Assembly: GCA_018873225.1 (NCBI GenBank)
Contig: JAEILZ010000007.1
Location: 3,286,001-3,350,000 of the forward strand
Direction: 5' to 3'
Source: [Phialemoniopsis] sp. UDSM-2020
Taxonomy: Eukaryota; Ascomycota; Sordariomycetes; Thyridiales; Thyridiaceae
DNA length: 64,000 nt
Made by a program: the position numbers and the translations under genes. This document shows, piece by piece, positions 23,036 to 33,162 of this stretch. The notes under the pieces were generated by a model. That model saw nothing but the letters and a program-made list of their open reading frames with translations, was not told where the DNA came from and made no database searches. Each line of letters opens with the position of its first letter. Within the stretch, counting starts at the first letter, position 1.

Positions 23036-24105
23036 GGTTACGATAGTAAGGTACCGTAAATGCGATTGTCTGGCCATGGCGCTGATTGCTGCTATGCATT
23101 CAAGAAGGACGAGACGAAGCAGCATCACATTCTTCCAGGTTCAAATACGTCGTCCGTCATCTTCACAGAACTCGCCACCGACGATTTTGCAAATCATCTC
23201 AAACTCTATCCCAGGATCGAAAACGAGATCGGAGCGGGAAAGGGTCTGGCCCTCGTTCAATTGCGATCGGGAGCCACTCCGACAAATTGACTGCATCACT
23301 AGCCGAAGTTTGTCGCCCTCCACCGACACAACACCAACTCGCAGACCACCAATCGCTCTTCACGATCGAAGCTAGCTCAAGCCATGCTCCACCGCATCCC
23401 CAGAGCCGGTGCTGCAACTAACGGATTGTTGGGGTTCTTGATGGCTGCAACGGCCTCTGCTTACCTAAAACCGCATCATACACAGGAGGCTGATGCGACG
23501 CACATGGGAAACACGTTTTCACGGTCATGGCTCGGACCGCCCGCATCACTCCGTTGCGCGCGGCAGGAGCTTTCGCTCCTTTGAGACAGTTCTAGCCACT
23601 TCTGTCAAGACTCTCACGACCACCTTGAGAATATTGAGTTTCTCGCCTTGTTTCTGTGACCATGATAGTTTATTCGCCACCACAATCAACAAGCCTTGAA
23701 GTTGCAGCTCTGGGACCCACTCCGACAAAGTCGTGCTTGTGGAAAGGAAAGGCCATTCCACATGTAATCGATACTAGGTTGACAAGCGACTATAACGTGA
23801 ACCGACCAGGAGGTGGACAACCTGAAACAGCATGGGTAATAGTCATTATGTCCGTCTTGTATCCACTAGTCGCTGATGCTGATCGGTGTTTTGTGAGAAC
23901 TCCGTCAGTACGGCGCTGCGCCGCCATCGTCGTAAGCAGAGATCTCCTTTCAGAGCCGGCCCAACGAAGTTTTGCACAGCCTCACCATCTTCGAACGGGG
24001 TTCTTTCCACGTCAGAAAAGCTGGCTGGGTAAGCAGGATGGGCGCTGGACTCGCGTAGCAGTTGTTCACCTAATAACATGGATTCATTCGAGGTATCGTT
24101 GGGAT

Positions 24106-24123
24106 CATGCCGATATCGGCATG
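24106..24123. promoter_or_regulatory. 18-bp perfect palindrome CATGCCGATATCGGCATG
   Basis: Perfect dyad symmetry about 285 bp upstream of the SMP-30-like start. It contains inverted CCG/CGG triplets, the usual half-sites of fungal binuclear zinc-cluster regulators. Function is inferred. Confidence 0.35.
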
Positions 24124-24178
24124 TGCGTTGGTCGCATTGCGAGACGATGCCGCGACATCAGCAGAGCGGACGTTGCCT

Positions 24179-24196
24179 ACTCCACTGTAGTGGAGT
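24179..24196. promoter_or_regulatory. Inverted repeat ACTCCAC-N4-GTGGAGT
   Basis: Seven-base arms around a 4-base loop, 55 bp after the 18-bp palindrome and about 210 bp before the SMP-30-like ATG. It may be an operator or a chance hairpin. Confidence 0.25.
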
Positions 24197-24406
24197 CTTA
24201 GCATCGTGCAATCCGGTAGGGCTAGCAACGACGCAGTTGTACAATTACTTCTTATATTGGCCAAGGGCCCTCCCTCTTGGCAGGTCTTTCACTCCTCGAG
24301 TCGGAAGCTTGTTTGTGATGTCGTGTTCTTCAAAGAGCTTGCCGTTATTGTCCAGAAGAAATCTTCTCTCTAGTGGCAGGTGCCTCTACGTCATTCACAT
24401 CACGAA

Positions 24407-25609
24407 ATGAAATCATTCATAGGCTTGGCCGCTCTGATGGCTATCGCCGCCGGCTCGGAGCCTGAGAGAATCCATGGGACCAGCATTCCCCCTGAGTTTG
24501 TGTACCAGCTGCCTAGTGGATACATCGGCAACATCAATAAGCATTTCATTGATACCAACACCTCAGATACTTTTACCAACAGCATTCTGACTTCGGCCCG
24601 CAACGCTTCGTTCTACTCCTTCGACGCAGAGTTCGATTCCATCGTTGGATCAACGCCCACTATCCGGACTATTTTCGCCAGCAACTCGTCCTTCAAGTAT
24701 GGCAATGAAGCCGGTGTCTGGGTGCCGGACCGTAACCAAGTCTGGTTTACAGGAAGCGGTGGTGACACCTTACCTTACTACATCCTACACCTTGATGACT
24801 ATACCGTCGAGAAACCTAGCAACCAATCTGGCGACATTCCTCCAGCTACCGCCGGTGGTGACTACTTTAACGGGACCGTCTACCTCGCGGACTTTGGCTT
24901 CAAGTCTCTCAGGAAAGAACCAGCGATCTACGCAATTGATCCAATCACTCAAAACAACACTCTCGTCCTCAACTCTTACGGCGGCGTGCCTCTCAACCCC
25001 ATCGACGACGTCTCGTGGACAACCTGCGGCAGCCAGGACTACCTCTTCTTCACTACCCTTAACGTCGGCGTCGTCGGGCCCTCACACGCGCAGTTCAGCG
25101 ACGCCGTCCTGCCTAACGCCGTCTTCCGTTTCGCGCTGGCGACTAAGTCCCTACAGGCCGTCATCGCGCGAGCCGACATCCTTGCACCAAACGGCGTCCG
25201 CGCGGATCCCTCGGGGAAACATCTCTACGTCACCGACGTGGCCAGCGTCGCGCTGGCCGGCCCAGGGTCCAACTCGTCCGGGTCCGCCGCGGTCTACAAG
25301 TACGATCTCGACGAGGACTGCAACCCCGTCAACGAGCGGCTCTTTGCGATGCCGCGCAGCGGGTACGCGGACGGCATAAAGGTTGACGACTACGGGCGTG
25401 TCTGGACGGCCGAGTTTAATGGCGTGGTGGTGCGCGATGCCAAGGGGAGGGAGCTGGGCGTATCCAATGCCGAGCAGCTTATTGATCCCGAGTACTACCC
25501 CATCAGTGCCTTTGGGTTGGCTGGAGACAAGCTTGTCATTCTGGCTGGAGACAAAATCTCGGTGATCCAGCTTGGGCAGAATGTTACGAGGCCTGCTTAT
25601 ACTTGGTGA
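24407..25609 (+). CDS. Secreted SMP-30/gluconolactonase-like beta-propeller protein
   Basis: Intronless, 400 aa from the ATG at 24407. The N-terminus MKSFIGLAALMAIAAGS is a typical signal peptide. Blade-like motifs follow: GNEAGVWVPDRNQVWFTG, GGDYFNGTVYLADFG, PNGVRADPSGKHLYVTDV and YADGIKVDDYGRVWTAEFNGVVV, the last two being the SGL-domain hallmark. Several N-glycosylation sequons (NTS, NAS, NSS, NQS) support secretion. Fungal relatives are annotated as lactonohydrolases or SMP-30/LRE-like proteins that hydrolyse sugar or aromatic lactones, probably Ca2+-dependent. Two dyad elements lie upstream. The substrate is not determinable. Confidence 0.85.
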   Translation: MKSFIGLAALMAIAAGSEPERIHGTSIPPEFVYQLPSGYIGNINKHFIDTNTSDTFTNSILTSARNASFYSFDAEFDSIVGSTPTIRTIFASNSSFKYGNEAGVWVPDRNQVWFTGSGGDTLPYYILHLDDYTVEKPSNQSGDIPPATAGGDYFNGTVYLADFGFKSLRKEPAIYAIDPITQNNTLVLNSYGGVPLNPIDDVSWTTCGSQDYLFFTTLNVGVVGPSHAQFSDAVLPNAVFRFALATKSLQAVIARADILAPNGVRADPSGKHLYVTDVASVALAGPGSNSSGSAAVYKYDLDEDCNPVNERLFAMPRSGYADGIKVDDYGRVWTAEFNGVVVRDAKGRELGVSNAEQLIDPEYYPISAFGLAGDKLVILAGDKISVIQLGQNVTRPAYTW

Positions 25610-25972
25610 TTTGGCTCCTCCTCAAGGCAAAGTTCCCAGTCTGTATGAACTTCAGCTTGTGCAACCCTAGACTTTTTGAGTTTCAAATTAGAGCTTTGGG
25701 CTACGTTGTTACTCCCTTTGCACGTGAGACGGAGGCTATTAGTGTTGTAGATGAGAAGTTGCAAGAACTGACATGAGCACCTAGCGTGTTACTTCGCGCG
25801 GCCTAAACCAGTTCGGGCGTCAAGCTCAGTTCGGCATGGTCGTTCTAGGTGGAGTCGATTGATGAATCGAGAACCGAAACAGCGCTTCAAAAATTAGGTA
25901 CTTGAACTCAGCTCTCTCCTAACCTTCCTAATCCTCCTCTTCGAATCTTCGAACACACCATGGATAACAGCA
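25610..25972. other. Intergenic with promoter of the next gene
   Basis: No coding signal was seen. The end of the gap contains the first copy of a duplicated start-codon segment, listed separately. Confidence 0.4.
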
Positions 25973-25985
25973 ATGGATAACAGCA
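25960..25985 (+). repeat. 13-bp tandem duplication spanning the start codon
   Basis: The 13-mer ATGGATAACAGCA occurs twice in a row. The first ATG (25960) opens a 6-codon frame ending at a TAA at 25978, so it is out of frame with the second ATG (25973), which starts the 298-aa frame. The duplication therefore created or retained an overlapping upstream ORF. Confidence 0.9.
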
Positions 25986-26869
25986 ACAATCCTCCTGAAG
26001 ATGGCCGCGAGCATGGTCCTCTTCGTATTTTTCCACCCAATTTACATGCTGCGCCTTCAGAAGCCGCTAAGCGACTCTTCTGGACTCTGAACGGGCCCCT
26101 GGAGAGCTCCATACAGGTCGCGCCTAGCAAATACTATGAGCCAGGCGACATACTGGAGCCCTACTTCCGTCCGGCTACGGGGCCCAACGACACGCCCAGT
26201 TGGCACCCTATCTCGCAAGAGCCGGTGATGGAGCCCACTGTCACGTCGGAGACGGTCAAACCATCATGCTTGGAGGACTGGGAGCTAGTTTGGCTGGAGC
26301 TGTACGAAAGGCACCCCTCCAGCGTATACGATTACCCCCCCTGGGGCGACGATGGGGAAGGACCGTGCTACGTAGTGGAGTGCGGCGGACAAAAGCGGCC
26401 TGTGGCTGATGCTCAACTCGAGGTGCAAACGAGCGGCACCTTTCTCACAGTGCACGAGTACGTTTCGGCTGTGCACCCATGGCTGATGGACATGCGCGAG
26501 AGGCTTCTGAACGCCCTGGGCATGGCGATTCGGGGCGACCCGTGGCCGCCTGAGACGGAGCTGGTCGTGATTTCGTTATCGCGTTTAGTTATCAACGAGA
26601 AGAAGAGATGGTACGAGGAGCACAGAAAACCACGGCCACGATTCGTGCCGCCGCCGGGATGGGTCGAGCCTTCAGAGGAGGAGAAAGACCGTCGGAGAAC
26701 GGAGAGGCTAAGGGCATACATTGCAGCAATGAACAAGGAGCGGGGCTGGCCGGGACCGGCAGCTGAGGCACAAAACCACGAGACGGATGAGACTCATCAC
26801 GAACATGGCCAAGCAGACGTGGTCCCAGCCAGCACCACCTTCGACCAAGGTGGCGAGCAGGGCACGTAA
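25973..26869 (+). CDS. Hypothetical protein, 298 aa
   Basis: An intronless frame of 298 aa, not recognised. It is rich in Pro, Glu and Trp, with a folded-looking middle (ESIQVAPSKYYEPGD-like start, WELVWLELYERHP, TFLTVHEYVSAVHPWLMDM; about 45-190) and a charged, disordered C-terminus (EEEKDRRRTERLRAY, then His/Glu-rich). It has no signal peptide or membrane segment. An out-of-frame upstream ATG made by a 13-bp duplication may lower translation. The even composition and lack of stops over 900 bp make it likely real. Confidence 0.65.
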   Translation: MDNSNNPPEDGREHGPLRIFPPNLHAAPSEAAKRLFWTLNGPLESSIQVAPSKYYEPGDILEPYFRPATGPNDTPSWHPISQEPVMEPTVTSETVKPSCLEDWELVWLELYERHPSSVYDYPPWGDDGEGPCYVVECGGQKRPVADAQLEVQTSGTFLTVHEYVSAVHPWLMDMRERLLNALGMAIRGDPWPPETELVVISLSRLVINEKKRWYEEHRKPRPRFVPPPGWVEPSEEEKDRRRTERLRAYIAAMNKERGWPGPAAEAQNHETDETHHEHGQADVVPASTTFDQGGEQGT

Positions 26870-27652
26870 CACGGGCGGATTGCTTCGTCTCTGAGATCGA
26901 TGAACTATCGAATAGATGATTCGATGTCAATGCATTCAACGCCTACGCTAGACAACTGCATTTTCATGTTTGATTTCCAGGTCGGGCCAAAGCTCGGGAG
27001 GCACTGGGCAGCCGTTGAAAACCAGGAGCAGTGTGGCTTACCAACTAAGAACTGCTGGGTGGGTTGTGCTTCGCTTGACATATCTTCAGATCCTTTATTT
27101 GGATTAGCGCCTGGACGTCACTGCGAGGTTAATCTTATTTCCCGCCGTTGGCCGTTTCTGACAGGCCGTGAATGTGGAGATAAAATCCATCCGGCTCGTG
27201 CGGCTGTCATAGCGCAGATCTAATGAGGCTATTTCATCGTCCTCCTAAACAAGCTCGGCTAAGAATAGCTTTTGTGTAACTGTCTCCGTAAAATGGTGTC
27301 ATTGTGAACCCTTCATTATCCTAACACGAACAAGATCCGGAATAACAACTGGATTCAATTAAGGACCTGTGTGGTACAACTAGCAAATGACCTTTACGTT
27401 TGAGCACGCTCATCTCGCTTTACAAGTGCCATGCCTAATTCGGTCATAAACCCCGTCGATATTATGCATCTCAGTGGATTGGCTAGTCCCAACGTAGCTC
27501 TGGTGGAATTTTTAGGGCATGTCTTTGTTGCAGAACCAACGACACCGAGTAGGTCATGCCTGGTAGGCAGCAGACCACACTCAAGATGATGTTGGACAAC
27601 CGAATCGCCCGTACACATTGCTCGCTATACGAATTCTCCAGAATGCGCGGCC
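26870..27652. other. Intergenic
   Basis: No gene was recognised in these 780 bp. Frames are short and unlike known proteins; the 3' part should hold the promoter of the LysM-GH55 gene. Confidence 0.4.
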
Positions 27653-30600
27653 ATGAAGCCCGTTCACCTTGACGCGGCATCATCGCGCGCTGGAATTTGG
27701 CTGGCAGTGGCACTCCTCTCGCACTTTGCACATCTCGCCTCATGCCAGGGCCAAGCAGACTGCCAACCCTACAGATGGGACTCGCTCGTCGACTCTCACG
27801 CCCTCGCAGCCACCGAACCCCTATTGAGTCAAGGCACCGTTCTCAATGTCAAGCCGGGCGAGATCAACTGCCGGTACTGGGATGTCGGATCGGTCGATGT
27901 CAACTACTATACATGCACGCTGCTGTCCGAAAGATACGACATCACCGTCGACAAACTGTTTGCCCTGAACCCGGACCTCAAGCGTGATTGTAGTAACATC
28001 AAGCCGCGCACGAAATACTGCGTCGCCGGATGTGGGTTTCTCTGCAAGCGTGACAACGGGCTCAATGCGTTAACATAGTCCTTCTCCAGTTATCGAGCCG
28101 CTGAGGGCCTACGACGGCCACTGCGGCCCAAATCACAAGAATGCCACCTGCCTCGGCACCGCGAAGCAGTGTTGCAACTCGGAGACATGGACCTGCGGTA
28201 ACTCGGCGTGAGTAGTAACTACTTGTCATTAGCCCACCAAAGAAACTTCGACAGCCAGCTGACATACCATGTCCCCTGTTTCCCAGCGAGGACTGCGCTC
28301 CAGGAACTTGCTATGAGGGTGCTTGCCAGGGAGACATGATCTACAGCACCGACGGCACATGCGGATATGAGCACGGCTTCCGCAGATGCACCGGCAGATG
28401 GGGAAACTGCTGTAGCAAGGACGGCAAATGTGGAACAGGGGCTGACTTTTGCGGGCTCTTCAGCTGTCAGTCGGGTGATTGCGACGAGTGGAAGCATGAC
28501 TGGCCTGAGGGTGTCAAGTGGACGCCCGACGGCACCTGTGGAGGTACGCAGGGCTTTACGTGCACCTCTGATTGGGGGAAGTGTTGCAACGCGCTTGGCG
28601 TATGCGGCAAACGTCCGGTCGATTGCTATATCGACCGTGGATGGTGAGTCACTCATTCCAAAAGCCGGCTCTTTCATGTCTGGGGCCCGAGTCCTCTATC
28701 TGACACTTGTGAATGTTGTAATGCAGCCAGTCTGAATTTGGGGTTTGCGGCCAGAGGCCTAAGCCCACGACGACGCCTGCGTCTGGAACCGCAGCTGCAG
28801 AGGGCAAAGACACGGAAAATGGGACGACGATAACGGGAAGGTCCGAGGAAGAAGAACTGACAAAGAAGCCATGGGGAAAGTACAACGGGCTCAGCTCTGA
28901 ACAAGTCTACCAGCGCATGCGTGCCGGGTATGGCCAACGACACGACATCCTCCTCAACGGGTCCGTCGTTTCCTCGCCGGGCGCAGCAGACCTAGGCGGC
29001 ACAGGAATGGATGTTGCCAAGCTGGCTGACATGGAAGACATCCAGAAACCCTTGGCACCACCTGAAAGTCCGCCAGATGAGAAAAGACCTCTGCTGAAGG
29101 CAGCGTCACCGGACGATATAGAAAGGGCCAGGTCTATTGTGGCCGTCGCCATAACTACCTCGGCCAAGCTCAATAAGGCTCGTTTAGCGAATCCATCACG
29201 CAATCAGTATATGCGAAAGGCGGGTAAGAAGAATAGTCCAGAGACATCGCCGCCGCTTCTCGAGATCATAGATGAGATAGCTTGGGCGGCGGCGCTCATC
29301 GCCGAGGCCGATGCCGATGAACCTGGAGATGGAGCTCGGAAGACCGCCGCCGATGCCACGGACGGTAAAGCGGCCAGGGGCTCGTACTGGATGGAATCAA
29401 TCGAGCGAAAGGGCACAGCCTCGTGGGCCGATGACCCGTCGTACGTCGTCTTCCGCAATGTGCTCGACTATGGAGCTGCGGGTAACGGCGTGACGGATGA
29501 CACGGCGGCCATCAAGAAGGCCATCAACGACGGGCGGGCGTGCGGCGCAAAGTGCGACGGCTCAATTCTCAAGACTGCCATCGTTTACTTCCCGCCCGGG
29601 ACGTACCTCATCTCCAGCACAATACTGCTGCCTTCCGGTACACAGGTCATCGGTGACACTTTTGACCGACCGGTGTTGGTGGCCTCGTCGTCCTTTGTCG
29701 GCCTCGGCATTTTGTCGACGATCCAGTACAAAAACACGGCCAACTCCTACCGACAGCTCCGCAACATCATTCTCGACGTCCGATCAGCGCCACCCTCCGA
29801 GATGACGGCCTGTCTGCACTACGAGGTGGCCCAGGCCACAAGCCTGCAGTACGTCGAGCTCCGAGCCGGGCCGGGCCAGAAGGGCATGTTCGTCGAGAAT
29901 GGCAGTGGTGGCCAGCTAGCGGACATACTGTTCAATGGAGGAGACGTCGGTCTTTATGGAGGCAGCCAGCAGTTTACGGCGCAACGACTCGAGTTCGAAG
30001 GCTGCGCTATCGGCGTCCATCTTCTCTGGGGTTGGGGCTGGATGTGGAAGAGTCTGACCATGAAGAACCTCGGTGTAGGATTCAGATTTGAGCCCAACGA
30101 TAGCGAAGACAGCATCGGGTCATCGTCGTTCTTTGATGCAGGATTCCAGAACGTTGACACTGCGATCATCATTCCACCGCCTTCTGAGGAGTCCAACTCG
30201 AGTAGTACGGGCATCATGCTTGACAACGTGGGCATGGGATCGGGTGTCACAACGGCTGTCGCTGACACGAATGGTCGCACCATCCTCGAGCCCTCAGACA
30301 AGATACGCAAGTGGGTGCTGGGAGCCGTCTACTCAAGCTCGATCGACGCTGGCTCTCGGTCCTGGTCATCCGGTGGTGGGGTAGGCCGCTACTTTGAGCC
30401 GAGCGGCCTCAGGCTCAGGAACGAAATGTCTTTCTACTTTCTCGACCAAGGCAGGCCGAAATATAAGGACCGGGCGGTGGGTGACTTCGTGCATGTCAAG
30501 GATTTCGGAGCGACAGGAGACGGGTCGACTGACGACACCGATGCGTTCCAGCACGCCATCGACGAGAGCCAAGGCAAGATTCTCTTCGTCGACGCTGGTT

Positions 30601-32606
30601 CCTATATCCTTACTCGAACCGTGACGGTGCCGAGTGGTACGAAGATCGTCGGTGAAGCGTGGCCACAGCTCGTTGCTTCGGGGCCGGCCTTCTCAGACGT
30701 AACCAACTCGACAGTGATGCTCCAGATTGGCAAGCCTGGAGAAAGGGGTAAGGTCGAGATGCAGGACCTCATCTTCACGACCAAAGGCCGTACAGCTGGT
30801 GCCGTGCTGGTCGAGTGGAACATAGCTGCGGATGGACAGGGTTCGGCGGCACTTTGGGACTGTCACTTCCGTATTGGAGCCGGCACAAGTATAACAGCGG
30901 ACGAGCGCCCGAAAACAACGTCGGGACGTCCGGGCCGCACCGTGGCTAGTTTGATGATGCACGTTAAGCCAGGTTCGTCGGGTTACTTTGATAACATGTG
31001 GCTCTCCGCGCCCGACCAGGTCCTGGGGGACGCAAATGACTCCACGATGCACAATCCGGTCTACGCGGCGCGCGGCTTGCTAGTTGAGAGTCAAGAGCCG
31101 ACATGGTTCTACAGCATATCATCAGAACACGCCCTTCACTACCAGTACAACTTCCACAATGCCGAAAATGTCTTTGCCGGCTTCCTTCAGGCTGAAACTC
31201 CCTCCTACCAGTCTATGCGCGACGCCCGAACCGTCGGCATCCATTTTCGCGGCGATCCGCCTGCATACGAACCTAGCAAACAATTTAACAATCGTGACGA
31301 GTCCTGGGCCGTGATTATGCGCGGCTGCGAGGACGTTCTCGTAGCAGGCGCTGGCCTGTACTCGTCGGCCTCGGCCAACGCGCAGACCTACAGCGACGGC
31401 CAGCATGGCCAGAATGCGCTGATGCGTCTTGAGGGCAACCACGCGAGCGTCCGGATTCATAATCTCCTGACTGTCGGAGCTAAGTACGTAGCGGTCATGG
31501 AGGGAAAGGGTCTCCCAGCCCGGGACAACCTCAACATGGACGCGCAATCTTTTCGGTCGCAGCTCTCGGTACTCGACGTGGCCAGCGATGAAGCTCAGTA
31601 CAGTGACTTTGTGCAGCCTGACGCGAGCATGTGGGACATGGAGCAGCCCGAATTCACCTGCGACCCGCCCTGCCGCGTCCAAATTCCATTCTACACGCGA
31701 GCCACCAGTACCCTAGATATTCCACTCGTGACAGTGAGCAAGGGCACCTGGACCAGCACCATCACAAGGCCTCCCCTTACCATGTCTTTTGTGGCCTTCT
31801 ACCCGGTGACACTGGTGGAAAGTGACAGGGTTGGCACCGATGTCAACTCGTGGATTCGAAACCGCCACGCCTTCGAGGACTTCTGGCCTGTCCCTGCTAC
31901 TACTATTTATCGGTGGCCCCCCTTCCGCTATGAGGGTCCGGACGGTCGGGTGTCGACGGCAACCCCGACGGAGGCGTTCCCGACACCGCCAGCGTCCATG
32001 GGACCAAACGCGCCGGCCCCTTGGCGTGGGGCGTGGCCGACGGCCGCCCTCCGACCGCGCCGGCGGTCTGACCCTGACAAGGTGGCCGACGACGTTAACA
32101 AGTTGCCGTATCAGTCCACGCGCACCACCGTCACAACCCCCGCAACGACGACTCTATCACAGTCGACGCATACGCCACAGCTGCCCAATACACCCCAAGC
32201 CAGCGAGAACGAGTTGAGCTGCTTTGGCAGCGGACAAAGGATAGACTTCGTGCAGCTTAGCGACGGCGCTGCGGCCTTTTGCGACTACGTTGGCTCCAAG
32301 GCCGGTGTTCCACACAACCGGGACCCCGCCGAAATGGGGCCTATCGAGCTTACGGACGGCTTCATCGCCCAGTCGGACCCGGTGTGGACCGGCATCGAGC
32401 AGGTCAAGTTCCTCTTGGAGGTGCGCGGCGATAAGTGCGTCTGGACTTACAACAAGGAGGAGTGCATCCGCTATCTCATGACTGCGGTCAACAGCTGCAA
32501 CTGCGACCGCACCAGCGGCACGCAGGGCGGCTATGGTAAAAACAACTGCCTGGTCTGGATGACTGACCCAAACCACCATCACCATGAGCGAATGACGGGC
32601 TTATAG
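27653..32606 (+). CDS. Secreted LysM-chitin-binding-GH55 exo-beta-1,3-glucanase
   Basis: Four exons (27653-28031, 28090-28207, 28287-28643, 28727-32606) join in phase to 1577 aa. A hydrophobic N-terminal segment (IWLAVALLSHFAHLASCQG) is the likely signal peptide. A LysM-like domain follows (YYTCTLLSERYDITVDKLFALNP, about 85-125). Three Cys-rich hevein-type chitin-binding modules (CBM18) come next: DGHCGPNHKNATCLG, DGTCGYEHGFRRC and DGTCGGTQGFTC, each with CC..C spacing (about 135-300). The large domain carries the two GH55 pectate-lyase-like starts, NVLDYGAAGNGVTDDTAAI (about 527) and VKDFGATGDGSTDDTDAF (about 875). A Pro/Thr linker and a C-terminal Cys-containing domain (about 1430-1577) follow. 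GH55 enzymes release glucose from beta-1,3-glucan. The chitin-binding modules suggest action at fungal cell walls, own or foreign. Intron positions separate the binding modules. Confidence 0.88.
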
Positions 32607-33162
32607 AGGACCTGCAGACAGTAGTCAAGTTCATCATCTTGATGTACAAGCATGTACACAAATTCGGGCTAAGGATTTCTTGCTAAGTTTCTATCCTAGG
32701 CTATTTTCGCTATCTTATTTCAGGGTATTAAAATAGATGCACGTTAATTACTCAATTACGTTGAGCTGCTATGAGTTCCGCAAATCCACGTTGAAAGACG
32801 GATAACTTGAGCTCTGTGACTATGGAGGAAACCCGTTTTAAACCTTTTGTCGGGGAAACATTTCGAAGCGATGGAGCCTATCAACGGCTCTACAATTGTT
32901 TTTGAAAGGCGCGGCTGAGGAGGGGCTGTTGTGGCTGGCACCATGACGGCCCATTGGATGCCGCGCATGCACGATAAGTGAAATTTGTTCTTTTCCAGGG
33001 ATCTTCAGCCCTGAGCGGGCACTCGGAGGCCACCACCATTTCTTCTGTCAGCAGAGCGGAGTGGTGGCGGTTAGTGGTTAACCGTCAAGACTTTGGAATC
33101 CCTGGTTGCCATCATCGTGCCTATCAAAAACCCGCGACGATCGAGGCGTCGCTGGCGCGAGG
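32607..33162. other. Intergenic
   Basis: The gap between the GH55 gene and the first SERAC1-like gene has no recognisable gene. Two in-frame non-ATG codons extend the next gene's frame to 33106, but the first ATG is at 33163. Confidence 0.4.

Larger units (their letters stand above)
23036..24406. other. Intergenic with two dyad-symmetry elements
   Basis: The region lies between the divergent seven-TM-like gene and the SMP-30-like gene. Frames up to 181 codons (23656-24201) look non-coding in composition. An 18-bp perfect palindrome at 24106-24123 and a hairpin at 24179-24196 lie 210-300 bp before the next ATG. Confidence 0.4.

Noticed and set aside
23656..24201. 181-codon plus-strand frame
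   Set aside because: There is no recognisable domain or coding-like composition, it overlaps palindromic DNA, and it has no supporting splice structure.
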